DNA of 64,000 nucleotides from Sipunculus nudus. Its lineage: Eukaryota; Annelida; Sipuncula; Golfingiida; Sipunculidae. Under the pieces are notes generated by a model, which was given only the letters and a program-made list of their open reading frames with translations, was not told the DNA's origin and did not search any database. The position numbers were made by a program, and so were the translations under genes. Numbering within the stretch: position 1 is the first letter of the stretch; each line of letters begins with the position of its first letter. Shown here one piece after another: positions 11,960 to 22,346 of this stretch. The stretch is from NCBI GenBank assembly GCA_026874595.1, contig CM049311.1:46257676-46321675 (forward strand), read 5' to 3'.

Positions 11960-12205
11960 GGTCGTGCTGCGTCATGAGAACTTCTCTTCCATCGGCCCAC
12001 CAGAAGACGAATTAACTGAGATGGGAGCCCACATCCACGGATATCAATCGCCTATTATAATGTATCGCCTCTTGGAGAAATATGGGCATATTTATCCGCC
12101 ATCATCATCAAGAATGTTGGCGAGAACTTAGCTTGATGCATCATTACAGACAAAAGCATTTATGGACTATATTTATTCAACATTTCACGGTCAACTTGAA
12201 ATTAA
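11960..12205 (+). pseudogene. Coding-like fragment of unknown origin
   Basis: One frame reads LRHENFSSIGPPEDELTEMG, then YRLLEKYGHIYPPSSSRML, ART, a TAG stop, LDASLQTKAFMDYIYSTFHG. The amino-acid composition and codon use look like real coding sequence, but I do not recognise the family. A single internal stop separates two protein-like halves. It may share origin with the exon-like frame at 12440. Confidence 0.3.
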
Positions 12206-12439
12206 TGTCGGAAAATACAAACCAACGATACAGTTACAGACCTGGAATCCCATAACACTGACAGTTTGCCACGCTTTACAAGTAATACAGGGAGGGTATG
12301 ACCAATATCATGTGCAGTCCACCTAAACACAATCAAGTTTCCCAAAGTTTCACTTACCCAGGGACGAAGGAAACCAATCAATTTTGGATTTATTTCTAAA
12401 TGATACAAACAAAGAATAATAACGACTTTTGATAGGGGC

Positions 12440-12641
12440 TTGAAGTATAAGGAATTATTAGTGTTCGTTCCACTACTCGCAATGATGAAAGACTCGAGTC
12501 CGGAAGTTGAATCTGACTTGGAGGCAAGGGTTCGAGAAATCAGGCCTAGTCCATCCAGAGTCGGGCTGAAGGAAACTACTGACAGAATAATTCAAGACGA
12601 CATTTCTGCTGTGATTGACGGTGTTATTGTGTGTATTCAAG
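12440..12641 (+). CDS. Exon-like open frame with splice donor, unknown protein
   Basis: An open frame (MKYKELLVFVPLLAMMKDSS, then PEVESDLEARVREIRPSPSR and IIQDDISAVIDGVIVCIQ) ends at a good donor, CAAG|GTGAGA, at 12641. The charged middle and the donor make it look like an exon, possibly the 5' exon of a transposon-related gene. No downstream partner exon was found. Not recognised. Confidence 0.3.
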
Positions 12642-14369
12642 GTGAGAGTCGTGTGCTTTCAAGGAATCTGATGATGGCACCGTTCTTTATATATTTTGCT
12701 ATGACTGGATTCAGTTTCCGCCGTTCTATCCGCTACCATGCATATAAATAATTTCTTTTTTGGTTACTCCCCAAAGGTCTATCGTCCTTTCAGTCTAACC
12801 CCGAGCTGCCGTCGTAGAAATTCTTCCTCGTTAACTTCTCTGCAGAAATTTACCCACTCAACAATTGTGTTCAACGCTCATATTTAAAAAAAAGGCAGGC
12901 AGTGTGGGCCTTTAAATTTCAACCAAACATGCAATTGAGCCAAATAATAAAGACCCATGATACACATCGTTGCACAAAGTAAACATATATACACGAAACA
13001 TGCAAAAAATAACAAAACAATAACGAATCAATTGTTAAACATAATAGTTTTGTTTCATAAAGTTGTTGTAGAAGTCCACTGTTAGATGTTACGCTCAGTT
13101 TATGACAATATACTTTCACTTCCTAATAACATTAAAGCATTAGTTTTAGCCTCATAAGGTGAGCCTTGGCTATAGGTGTAGAATAGTCTATAATTGGTCA
13201 TCTATGTAAACCTTTACCTTTGTGCATAGGTGTAACCCAAGCCATTTCTAAAAAATAATCCCATGATAACCGAGTAAAATTTAAACATACGGGTCAAAGA
13301 TATTTCAGCTGCTGCAGGAACCAATCAACAATCCATGTTAATTATATCTAAGGGCCATCTTATAGCGATATTATTGCACTGTAAACCTAAAAAAACAGAG
13401 GCTTCAGAAATATTAAAACCATCAGATTTTGGGCAGAAGAAACATTTTGGTTGGGAGAGATGAAAATTTGTTTGCTAGATTTTTGCCCACTTTACTAAAG
13501 AAGTCATTAAATAAACAGGTGTAAAATCTGAAGGCTCCGTTTCGTTTGTTATTACTTGAATATTATCCAATTAATAGTCGTCTCATTTGTTTGCAGCATT
13601 CAACGCTAGAATTAATCCAGCCCTAACTATTGAATCACTTACCTCCCGTTATGGAGTAACTGCCCATGCTATATGTAGCATCTGTATTATCATTGACACT
13701 TTTTCTCACAGATACACCTGCACTATCTCCATCTCTTTTATAGTCTCCTTTTGGGTACCTGCGTCACCTTCTATATATATTATTTCATCTACTCTCCTTC
13801 TTTTGCTGGGGCTACAGTTCCACTCTGTTATCCGAGTGTTTTTTTTTTTAAATTTTCTAGCTTTTCCTGCATGCGACAGGACTACAATACGTTTACAGGT
13901 ATCCCAAGCAGACCTTTAGCGTATATTGTTTACATTTCGGATTCGCACGGTACCATGCCGGATCACAATTTCAGAGTTTATTAATTCGTTCCCTAAAATT
14001 ATATGTTATGATTAATCGATTTAATCATATCAATTAAACGCTATGTGATATATTTCGGGTCCGACCGTCACACTTCTTCTACGGACTACAAAGGATACAG
14101 GCCGGGGTCTTGTTAAACACCAAAACGTAACAAAAAATCACTGAAAAGTTACCAAAAAAAATTACCTCGAATTAATGAAAACGCCAACAATTACCGTAAA
14201 GTTGTTTTAGACTTGATAAAATTAGCAAATTGTGTCAACGTATTCACCCTCCAATTAAGTGTACCTCAAAAGTTACAAAAAAAAACTTGCCAATTACATC
14301 CTAAAATTAATAAAAAAGATACCATAAACGATTGAGCTTTAACAAAAAAGTACTAAAAAGTAAAAGTTA
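12642..14369. other. Non-coding, no gene recognised
   Basis: Mixed AT-rich sequence. A pyrimidine-rich acceptor-like site (TTTGCAG) occurs near 13595 but the frame after it has no similarity. From 14090 to 14369 the sequence is a run of short A-rich, low-complexity motifs (GTTACC/AAAAAA). Confidence 0.35.
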
Positions 14370-14434
14370 ATTATTAGGCCCTGCCATATATTGAGTCCGA
14401 TAGCTATAGAGTGAGAGTTTCTACAATATAAGCC
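14370..14434. repeat. Left terminal inverted repeat of the helicase element
   Basis: It pairs with 17418-17482 at 63 of 65 positions. The mismatches are in the GATAGCTATAGAG portion. Confidence 0.9.
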
Positions 14435-15230
14435 TCAGACTACACACCACCCGATGCCCTTGTAACCAGTGTCAGCAGGTGTATATTACCCCGTGCCAGC
14501 GGCCCCCCTTCAGAGCCGGGCCCGTTGAAACAAAATGTAACAACATTTTAGCTGTCAATCACTCGAGTCAGCGAGGCTATCAGTGAGGTCATCAGGTGCG
14601 CCTGTTCTTCTCTGCCCTAGACAGAGTGTTCGTCTCTAAAATACAGAGCATGCATGCATTCTTGTGATGCCCTGTCTGATATTACTAAATGTCCCTCCTA
14701 TGGCCAAATTACCAAACATAATCTAGCTATTTTACCCTTAACTACGACTCCTTACTTGTTTTCTGGCTCAAATAAGAAAATGAAACATATAATCCAGGTG
14801 CAAAGTTGGGAATAGCCGCCGACAGCGCCGTCACAGTTTTTTTTTTAAATAATGATATATATGACTGACGTCGCCGGCCTGCCCTAAGGCTAATTGATAT
14901 TATACTGCCGCCCCGCGAAACGATCTGTTTCTCATTAATTGAAAATTAAAAAAAAAAAAATGTTCTCGTTGATGAATCACAGAAATATATGCATCACAGT
15001 GTAAGTTGGATGGCCTTTTTACTTAATTGACCAACCTTGCAGGCTTGTTGCTTTTTTAACGTCTATAATTCGGCGTATGGTTTACAGAGATTCAGAATTC
15101 CCCCAATCTGGGCGGCCATACTGCTCAAAATGACCTTGCCCTTCGCGTTCTGTGTATGGGAGACCGAAAACTTTGCGCATGCGCGAAAACTTTCTTGCCT
15201 CCGGTGTAAACAAAAGCACGTGTCAGCGCC

Positions 15231-15449
15231 ATGGATGAGATGCTAGAGAAACTCAGGAAAGAGAAGGATTTCACAATCCAACTCAAAGACGCCCAGCGTG
15301 AGGCATTGACATCCCTCCTCGAAGGCAAGGATACCTGCGCATTTTTGCCGACAGGCTATGGGAAGTCATTGATATTTATGTTATTCCCACTGCTGCTGGA
15401 CAGTCTAGGAGTAAAGAGGCATATAGCCTTAGTTGTGAGCCCATTGAAG
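15231..15449 (+). CDS. RecQ-like helicase, exon 1 (Q motif, Walker A, motif Ia)
   Basis: The exon starts at ATG 15231 (MDEMLEKLRKEKDF) and encodes a Q-motif-like IQLKDAQREALTSLL, Walker A in FLPTGYGKSLIFMLFP, and motif Ia VVSPLK. It ends at AAG|GTAAGA (15449/15450). RecQ-family enzymes are ATP-dependent 3'-5' DNA helicases. Here the Gly-Lys-Ser needed for ATP binding is intact. The 73 codons are clean, unlike most frames in this window. The gene sits inside the inverted-repeat element 14370-17482, so it is best read as transposon cargo or machinery and not a cellular BLM/RecQ gene. Downstream exons with DEAH and motifs III-VI are missing, so no functional helicase can come from this copy. Confidence 0.75.
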
Positions 15450-15526
15450 GTAAGAATCAAACAAGATCAAGCACATTGTTTATTTATATATATACACTAT
15501 AGTCTATAACACACGCACAAATATAT

Positions 15527-15572
<46 letters not shown>

Positions 15573-15888
15573 AAGAAATCTGTTACATGAAAAAAAAAAG
15601 AATTAAATGTTTCCAATTTCTAAAATGCCTTCCAACACCTAAATGCCTACCTCTGACATTATTACCTTTGAAATATATTTGTGTTTTATGTTCAAATATA
15701 TAATGTATTTCTAACAACAACAGTTAATCTCCCTCACATAACCAGTGTGTTTGAAATATATAAATATGTCACTGTTTTTAAATAAATGCTGCTGCATATA
15801 TTTTTGGTTGCATTCTGCCCTGCTTAATATTTAACTTTAAATGTGTGTAGTAATGTTGAAGCTTCCTTAAGTGCTCTATAGTTTCCTT

Positions 15889-15893
15889 ATATA

Positions 15894-15976
<83 letters not shown>
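15889..15976. repeat. (AT)n followed by (GA)n microsatellite, helicase intron 1
   Basis: About 30 AT units run directly into about 14 GA units. A shorter TA/CATA run lies at 15520-15572 in the same intron. Confidence 0.95.
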
Positions 15977-15980
<4 letters not shown>

Positions 15981-16032
15981 TAACTTAGTTTAAAAAAAAG
16001 GAAGCTAATGTGTCTTCTTTAATTTTTTGTAG

Positions 16033-16123
16033 GCTCTGATGCGAAATCTGGAATTGGAATATTCCGACAAAGGATTCTCAGTGGTTCACATCACTGACAA
16101 CATGGATGCGTCCAAGATAGCAG
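16033..16123 (+). CDS. RecQ-like helicase, exon 2
   Basis: The acceptor TTTTTTGTAG|GC at 16032/16033 has a good pyrimidine tract. The frame continues in phase from exon 1: ALMRNLELEYSDKGFSVVHI, then NMDASKIAG, ending at CAG|GTAAAT (16123). The joined sequence VVSPLK-ALMRNLELEY matches the usual motif Ia region of RecQ-like helicases (SPLxALMxDQ). The conserved Asp-Gln after ALM is replaced by Asn-Leu. No third exon was found before the right TIR. Confidence 0.7.
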
Positions 16124-17417
16124 GTAAATATTTCTAGTGTTGAATCATATGAATAAAACTGCATCCTAAAATGATCATTATGTTAGGGAGAGGTGCAGTA
16201 TATATTTTTACAGTGTTGAAAACAGTTTGTCATGTGTGACAATAAAAGAATTAAACAATTTATTTGAAAGTGATTTAATGGAACATACAGCAAATAATTG
16301 AAGTGTAATATTAGTTAAAAAATCTGTTTGAATAATTTAATATGTTTTCCATTAGAATAATGTGAAAGTTTTCTTGCTCTCTTCCTGATAAAGCTGTTCA
16401 AGCAAGTTTGTAAACAATCGCCACGTGCTTTTGTTTATAGCGGATGTCAGTGTCGGTTACCCAGACCGGAAGCCGCATTCTCATGTGAAATTTGGAAGAT
16501 GGCGGCATTTGGCGAGTGAAGAACTGAGGTCTGTTTATTATGCACGTTTATGTATTTTCCAGGTGTAGGAAATAACAAAGAACAATGCAGTTATGCATAT
16601 TATTGGTCAGAGATCGACCATGGACAATTAAGATGGACATTGATACACAAAAAAGCGTTCAAATGGTGTATCTCGGTATCCTGTTATAATCACATATAGC
16701 TGCAGGGGGTATCTATGGACTCCGCATTGCGTCCATCAGTAAAATAAAAAAAAGCATTTGCGGAGTTCATTCTTATGGGCTAAGTTGGGAAGCGATGCTC
16801 GCAGGTTTCTTACCAAACATGACATGTTGCTTTAGGGTCAAGGACACAGGGAGAAGCCAGTTTTCAAATTCCTTCTCTGATTGGCTGTTAGGTGTCAGGC
16901 TCATTCATCAAGGAAATCCAACTTAATTCCAAGCATAAGATTTACTGCCTGGTCCCTAAAATAGTGCCATCTAGTGAATAAAACAGAAAGTGCAAGCAAA
17001 ACAATGGTTCCAAGCGGGGCAAATAGCCACCTGCAAATTTTCTCGTTTTCACTTATTAGAAAGGGTTTACACATCCAGTAAAGACCCACGTTTGTTTATT
17101 TTAAGCATATTACCTGATTTATCTAATAATCTGTGTCCTCACTCGCACACCAATATTTTCAATGGAGTGCTCGTAAGCCTCGCTGGAAGGCTTACTAAGT
17201 AGGCTATCTCTGCCCCTGCTAAATTTAAAATCGCTGACATGCTTCTGGTAAAAAGGTCAGTAAATGATTTAAAATGGTGATCAAAGTTTAATTTAAGTTG
17301 CTATCGAAACCATGAAACACATTCTTATTGGGTTTTAAATGGTATAACCCTGTGTCTTGTTGTTTTGCAGTAAACAGGCAGTCAAAGAAGATGCAACATA
17401 TCCGTTGCATCTTCCGT
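16124..17417. other. 3' part of the helicase element, no exon recognised
   Basis: Non-coding. CACGTGCTTTTGTTTA at 16422-16437 is the exact reverse complement of 15207-15222, which lies just before the helicase ATG. It is therefore a subterminal inverted repeat around an E-box-like CACGTG. Confidence 0.5.
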
Positions 17418-17450
17418 GGCTTATATTGTAGAAACTCTCACTGTATGGCT

Positions 17451-17494
17451 ATCGGACTCAATATATGGCAGGGCCTAATAATATTGAGTCCGAT
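17451..17494. repeat. Hairpin across the right end of the helicase element
   Basis: ATCGGACTCAATAT (17451-17464) pairs with ATATTGAGTCCGAT (17481-17494) around a 16-base loop containing GGCAGGGCCT. The right arm lies at and just beyond the right TIR and may come from an adjoining copy of the same family. Confidence 0.75.
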
Positions 17495-18039
17495 GAAATC
17501 GGGCTAACCAGCATCTGGAAGTCTGGTAATGGCGCAGACCAGCACCGCACGTTCAACGCAGGGGTCGTTAGTGAGGCCGAGAGAGGGCGCTTGAGTGTGG
17601 CCGGCGGAGGAGTAAGGTTCGTCCGAGTTGTGACGTGTGACGAGAGGTATCGAAATACGGCTGGTGAGGACTGGGGCGCACGAGTCCAGCACAGAATACC
17701 TGGGGTCTAGGTAATGACGTAGGGGTGCAGCGGATCGTGTGGGCGTCCCAGTATTTCCAACAGATCTCGAATTTTCGTTTTAGAGTAGATACCTTTTTAT
17801 GTATTAGATAGGGTAAACGCAGTAAAAATACGTTTATCTTACATGCTGGTCCCTGTTATTATTGTGAGCCTTGAGTGAGTACACGTGCGCATGGTTCAGA
17901 CAGACAGACAACGACGTCATACAGCCTCTTGTCTAACAACAGGAGAGTAGATGACCAGCAGTCTACACAAAGCAGAACACATTGTTACTGGTCTTGTGCT
18001 GTGCATTTTAGGCATATTGTGTTGTCTTTTACAACCATA
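17495..18039. other. No gene recognised
   Basis: GC-richer, CpG-containing stretch (17500-17740) with an 81-residue open frame of unknown nature, then ordinary AT-rich DNA. Confidence 0.35.
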
Positions 18040-19069
18040 GGCGTAGATCCCGGGGGGATGGGGGTATATATACCCCCCCCCCCCCCAATATTTGACAAGG
18101 GGGGTATGGCCCACTGTATTATACCCCCCAATGTTTTGCCTGTGTGTAGGATAAAATTGGGATTTTCAGTTTTTTTTCACACTTTAAAACCCTGCCACAG
18201 AATTCATAATTAAAATGGGATGTCTTCAGTTTTTCCTATCAAAATGCTTGGATTTTAAACAGTGGAAGAGGAAAACCCACAAATATGCTGAAGAAACATA
18301 AATCAATAAGTTACCACATTAGTCACCTTTGGCTTAACAGCGCCTTTGCCTGAACTAAATCAAAGAACGAAACCAATTATTTTGTAAATCTTTTAACCCT
18401 TTGGATGCCGGTGATCATTATCATAGACAAATTGTAAACCCATCATCTAATAAGCAAACATAAAAGATCACATGCTTTACAAGGTCATAAGTAGAAAAAA
18501 TATGCTTACTTAATTATTGTAGCATATTTCTTCCTAAGATATGTATTCAACAAATTTAAAAAAAATGACTCAATGTATACAACTTCACAAAACATCCTCC
18601 TTTTGTTAATATTCATCTTCTTGAACTGGAAGAATGAATTTAACAAACTGAAAAGTTAACATCAATTGCCCATAATTCAAATAGGTTTCCTAAGGAGATT
18701 TCTTAGATAATACGGGAGGGATGTGAAAAAACTTGATACTAGAAATATTTTGCAATGTCTTATGGGTTTACCAAAAATGAGAAATAGCATAATTTTGGTG
18801 ACAGAATTATTTGGATAGCATAGGAATTATCTGGTACCAATAGGCTAAGGTATGCACTTCTGTCCTCAGATCTTGTACCTACAACAAGTCACATTTTCAC
18901 AATGAAGGGTTGTGTACACTGACATCAGTTTTTTATGTAAAATCGAAGCATTTTTAAGTTTGATAGGTATATATATGTTGACTTACTTTTAATGAGGAAA
19001 TAATTGGTCGCGAAAAACTCACGATATAGCAAGGAACTTTTTCAACATTGTATCGCTCAGTAAATTTGA

Positions 19070-19155
19070 AAAAAAAAACCATCCAGAGTGACACATCCGG
19101 GGAGGACAACAGGTTGAGTTTTGTTGAAAAGGAACATCACGACACCAGTGCCACG
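19070..19155 (+). other. Putative 5' untranslated exon of the Tip100-like element
   Basis: A stretch ending CACCAGTGCCACG|GTAAGT (19155/19156) gives a near-consensus donor. The matching acceptor is at 20539, just before an ATG exon. The exon start is a guess. Confidence 0.4.
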
Positions 19156-19746
19156 GTAAGTAAAAGAAAGTTTTCTTTATCTAAGTAAAGTTAAAATTTG
19201 GGTTGAAGTTAATAATATTAAATCCAGAAAAAGATGGAAAATTTGTACTCACTTTTAGTGATGTTAGTGAGAAGGTCAGAAAAAGTCGCTTAGCGTCAAG
19301 CGACTTGGTAGTATAACATGGGCTTCACATGGGCATTATATCGCATTCCATCAAATTTCGCAGCGTGCAGGTTTGTGCAGGCACGCAAACGGTAGGCTTA
19401 AATTTCTACTAGGGGAAAAATTAGGCTTACCTCCTAGGCCTAGCTAGATAATTTGGTTTGGCCAAAATTATTCTGAACGAATAGCTGTGGCGACTGCTAT
19501 CAATCAACATACAGAATAGCTCAGGAAAGGAATTATTTTAGGGAGTTGGAGGCAGGCCTAACAGGCCTATAGGCCTATTATATGCATGGTAAATATGGAC
19601 AGATTCTAGGGTCACAATAAGTCGTGTAGCCCTTAACCCGAGAGAAAATCTAATGCATAGGGTATTCATTTCACTTTTATTACACCATAGGAAAGGTTTC
19701 ATAAGATGTAGGCCTATGTGCGAAAGTTATAATCTCTTGTTCATTG

Positions 19747-20522
19747 TGTTATAGGTTCTCCTTTTATTGTGTGACACGAGCGTAAGTCGTGTAGTTTAAT
19801 CCGTACTGGTTGAATTTTCGTCATGTGAGCCTTGGGTTTTCACGCCTGGTCGTGGGTCACGTGATGAGCCTGGTGTGTGGAGATACACAGCGATGTCTTT
19901 CTAGAGAATTCCTGAAGCGCATGTTTACTGTGATTGGGCAAGAACATATAGACTGTTCGAGAAGTGGAAGATACACGATTTGGGGTGTAAAATTATATAA
20001 AGGGGCTGTTGTTTAGAACCAGAGGGCAGAGACAGCACAGCAGATTCCAGCGGACGCAGAAGCGTATGTCAGATTCTAAGGCCTTATCTGACGAATGCGG
20101 CAATTATACATTTTCAAAGACTTTCTCCTGGATTTTATGCATTTGGACTTCAGTTTGCTTTCTGGATGTTGCAAGAACTTTCCACAAGACTGTCATTCTC
20201 TGAGAGTTTACATTTAAAGGATTTATCGTTGTGATGGTGTTGGTATCCATGTGCTGTACCATTATCTTTCTGTGTGATTGTATTGACTTGTTGCTATAAC
20301 GCTGTTATACTGTATAATTGTATTGATTAAGTGTATTGTATTATTAGGGTTGTTTTAAGAATAAATTATAGTTATTTGTTAACAAAAAAACACTGACTTC
20401 TTTATTCATTCCCCTGGACCTTTCCCGCTGCCTTGTGTTACAGAATCTGATTTTTTTTATCTCCATTACAAAATTTGTGTTCATCACGCATACATGATCT
20501 GTTTACATTAGGTTCCGTAACA
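19747..20522 (+). mobile_element. Solo LTR of the Gmr1-like gypsy family, 4-bp TSD
   Basis: It starts TGTTATAGGTTCTCC and ends GGTTCCGTAACA, with ATTG duplicated on both sides (19743-19746 and 20523-20526). It contains TATATAAAGGGGCTG at 19994 (promoter), AATAAA at 20360 (polyadenylation), and the ACTGACTTCTTTATTCATTC block shared with the two related LTRs at 21746 and 32751. The insertion lies 17 bp upstream of the ATG exon, between donor and acceptor of the element's intron. Confidence 0.85.
19994..20008 (+). promoter_or_regulatory. LTR TATA box region
   Basis: TATATAAAGGGGCTG. The aligned positions of the sister LTRs read TATAAATTAGGGGCTG (at 22250, minus strand) and a TTTTATGAAGGGGCTG variant (at 33262, minus strand). 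The conservation supports a real core promoter. Confidence 0.6.
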
Positions 20523-20539
20523 ATTGTTGTCCATTTCAG

Positions 20540-20641
20540 ATGTCCATTCCCCAACGGAAAAGGGCCGGGTCAACATCTACAGCTGATAACCAACCGAGTA
20601 TGTTTAAATACTTAAAAAAAACAGCGAACATCATCATATAA
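20540..20641 (+). CDS. N-terminus of a Tip100-like/ZMYM-type transposase, truncated
   Basis: The acceptor TCCATTTCAG precedes ATG 20540. The frame reads MSIPQRKRAGSTSTADNQPS, then MFKYLKKTAN, and stops at 20641. A basic start followed by a QPSxFKYL-like peptide is typical of the N-terminus of TTF/ZMYM-type hAT transposases of the Tip100 group (family knowledge from memory). Everything downstream of about 20 residues is lost or unspliced here. Only the start of the protein is left. Confidence 0.4.
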   Translation: MSIPQRKRAGSTSTADNQPSMFKYLKKTANIII

Positions 20642-21154
20642 AGTGTCTATCTTCAGTTTTATGTGGGACATATTTTACAGTGTACTGTATCATTTTCTTT
20701 GTGTCTGTTCAGCTCCAACATATCAAAATAAATAAACGGAACTGCTGTAATTGTCTTTACTTTATTCATTACTGCTTTTTAATGTTTCTAACTCTATGAA
20801 GCCATGTTTATGCCAATGGGAATAAGAACAAAGCAAAAAAAGGCACTAAGAGGCTTATCGTTCGTATTTGAGCAGATGTATTTAAAAGTATGAAAATAAG
20901 GTGAGTAAATAAATGCTGTAAAATATTATTTCATTATCTTACAAAGATGTCATATTCAATGGTAACTCGTACGTTCATTTTAATCAAAATTTCACTTAAA
21001 GTAGTCATCAAATTGCACCAATTCACTTTGAAAAAAAAAACCAAAAGCTTCCAGCTTCTCAGGGGGGAACTCCTCCCTCAGACACCCCCCCCCCTCCGGT
21101 AGCGCATACCCCCAATGAAAAAAAAAAAATTCTACGCCACTGTTTACAACCATA

Positions 21155-21584
21155 ATTTAAAAGATAACCCGAATGGAAACAGTTCAACAGCTGGTTCCCA
21201 AGTTGACAAGAGAGCCAGCTTACAAATGGCTGGATCATTATCCAATTATTTAACCAGCTGCTGCTCCGAACATTCTTGCACCTTAATTTCGTTATGTTAA
21301 TGTTGAGCTGATTGTGTGTGAGTTTTTTTTTTTTTTTTTTTTTTTTACAATTCAAACTTTACTTCGCCAACTACCATAGAATGCACAACACCATTCACAT
21401 GTCTGTGAACTCCCAAAGAAAACTATTAAGCTGTTCCATAATTTCTCCAATATTGGGTACCTATAGGATGAAGAACGTTTATCTGAAGTCCCTTGCATAT
21501 TAATAGGCAGAAATGTAGCGAAATTATACATAAAGTCTGAATATGCAGGATAAATGACAGACTTTGTTGCAACAACATATCCGT
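21155..21584. other. No gene seen
   Basis: AT-rich DNA with a T-run at 21324-21346. Short open frames on both strands have no recognisable motif. Confidence 0.4.
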
Positions 21585-21745
21585 AGCTTGCAGTTTGTTT
21601 CAGTAGCCCCATGCTTTCAATTTAGACACACAGTTTGTTTCAGTAGCCCCTATGCCTTCATATTGGACATGCAGTTCATTTCAGTAGACTCAATGGTTTA
21701 GTTTAGGACACACAGTTTATTTCAATAGCCTCTATGCTTCACTTT
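21585..21745. repeat. 41-bp minisatellite, left part
   Basis: About four degenerate units of roughly 41 bp, core CAGTTTGTTTCAGTAGCC. The array continues at 32379-32545; a solo LTR split it. Confidence 0.85.
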
Positions 21746-22346
21746 TGTAACGGAACCTAATAACAACAGATCGTGGCCAACACAAATTTTGTTACGGAAA
21801 TTAAAAAAATCAGATTCCGCAAGACTAGGCAGCGTGAAAGGTCTAGGGGAATGATTAAAGAAATATCTGGGGGGATGAATAAAGAAGTCAGTGGTTTTTT
21901 GTTAAAAAATAATTTTAATTTATTCTTAGAACAATCCTAACATTACAATACACCAAATCAATACAATTATACAGTATAACAATAAAAATGTTCTTTACCA
22001 GAGTGTCCGGATCCTAGGCTTTGATTTTTGATATCACCACTATCACAGCTCAACAAGAGTCCTTTAATATCAATAATCTACATCAGTAGTAATAATCCAA
22101 AGGCAAACTGGAGACAGTCCATATTAAATCTGTATAAAATCAGTTGAATATCTGACACCACTGCAATTATCTGAAAAGGTCCCAAACTGACGAGAAAGTT
22201 ACACTCTTAGTGCTCGCTGGTATATTCCTTTCTGCTGGCTCTAAACACAGCCCCTAATTTATAGGTTCACATCCGAAAATTCTAGAAATGGAAAATTCCC
22301 AAAGAACAATACACACGTACATGAACAGACCTGAAACATCTTGAAC

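Larger units (their letters stand above)
14370..17482. mobile_element. TIR DNA element carrying a RecQ-like helicase gene start
   Basis: The left end 14370-14434 (ATTATTAGGCCCTGCCATAT and onward) is the reverse complement of 17418-17482, with only two mismatches over 65 bp. These long, near-identical terminal inverted repeats bound 3113 bp containing the first two exons of a SF2 helicase. Immediately right of the end, 17481-17494 repeats the TIR-internal sequence ATATTGAGTCCGAT, so the terminus can fold into a hairpin. No clean target duplication could be assigned because the outermost bases are AT-rich and self-complementary. From memory, the AcademH lineage of the Academ superfamily encodes a SF2 helicase; whether this element belongs there is inference. 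The copy lacks the rest of the helicase and any transposase, so it is an internally deleted derivative. Confidence 0.8.
18040..21142. mobile_element. hAT-Tip100-like element derivative
   Basis: The left end GGCGTAGATCCCGGGGGG and the right end TTCTACGCCACTG form a terminal inverted repeat of the widespread CAGTGGCGTAG type; the left copy has lost its first four bases. TTTACAACCATA flanks the element on both sides (18028-18039 and 21143-21154). Part of this is presumably the target duplication (8 bp is usual for hAT), the rest chance or target sequence. G/C-rich runs lie just inside both ends. The interior keeps the 5' end of a spliced gene and a solo LTR. It has no transposase core, so it is an internally deleted copy. 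Confidence 0.7.
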
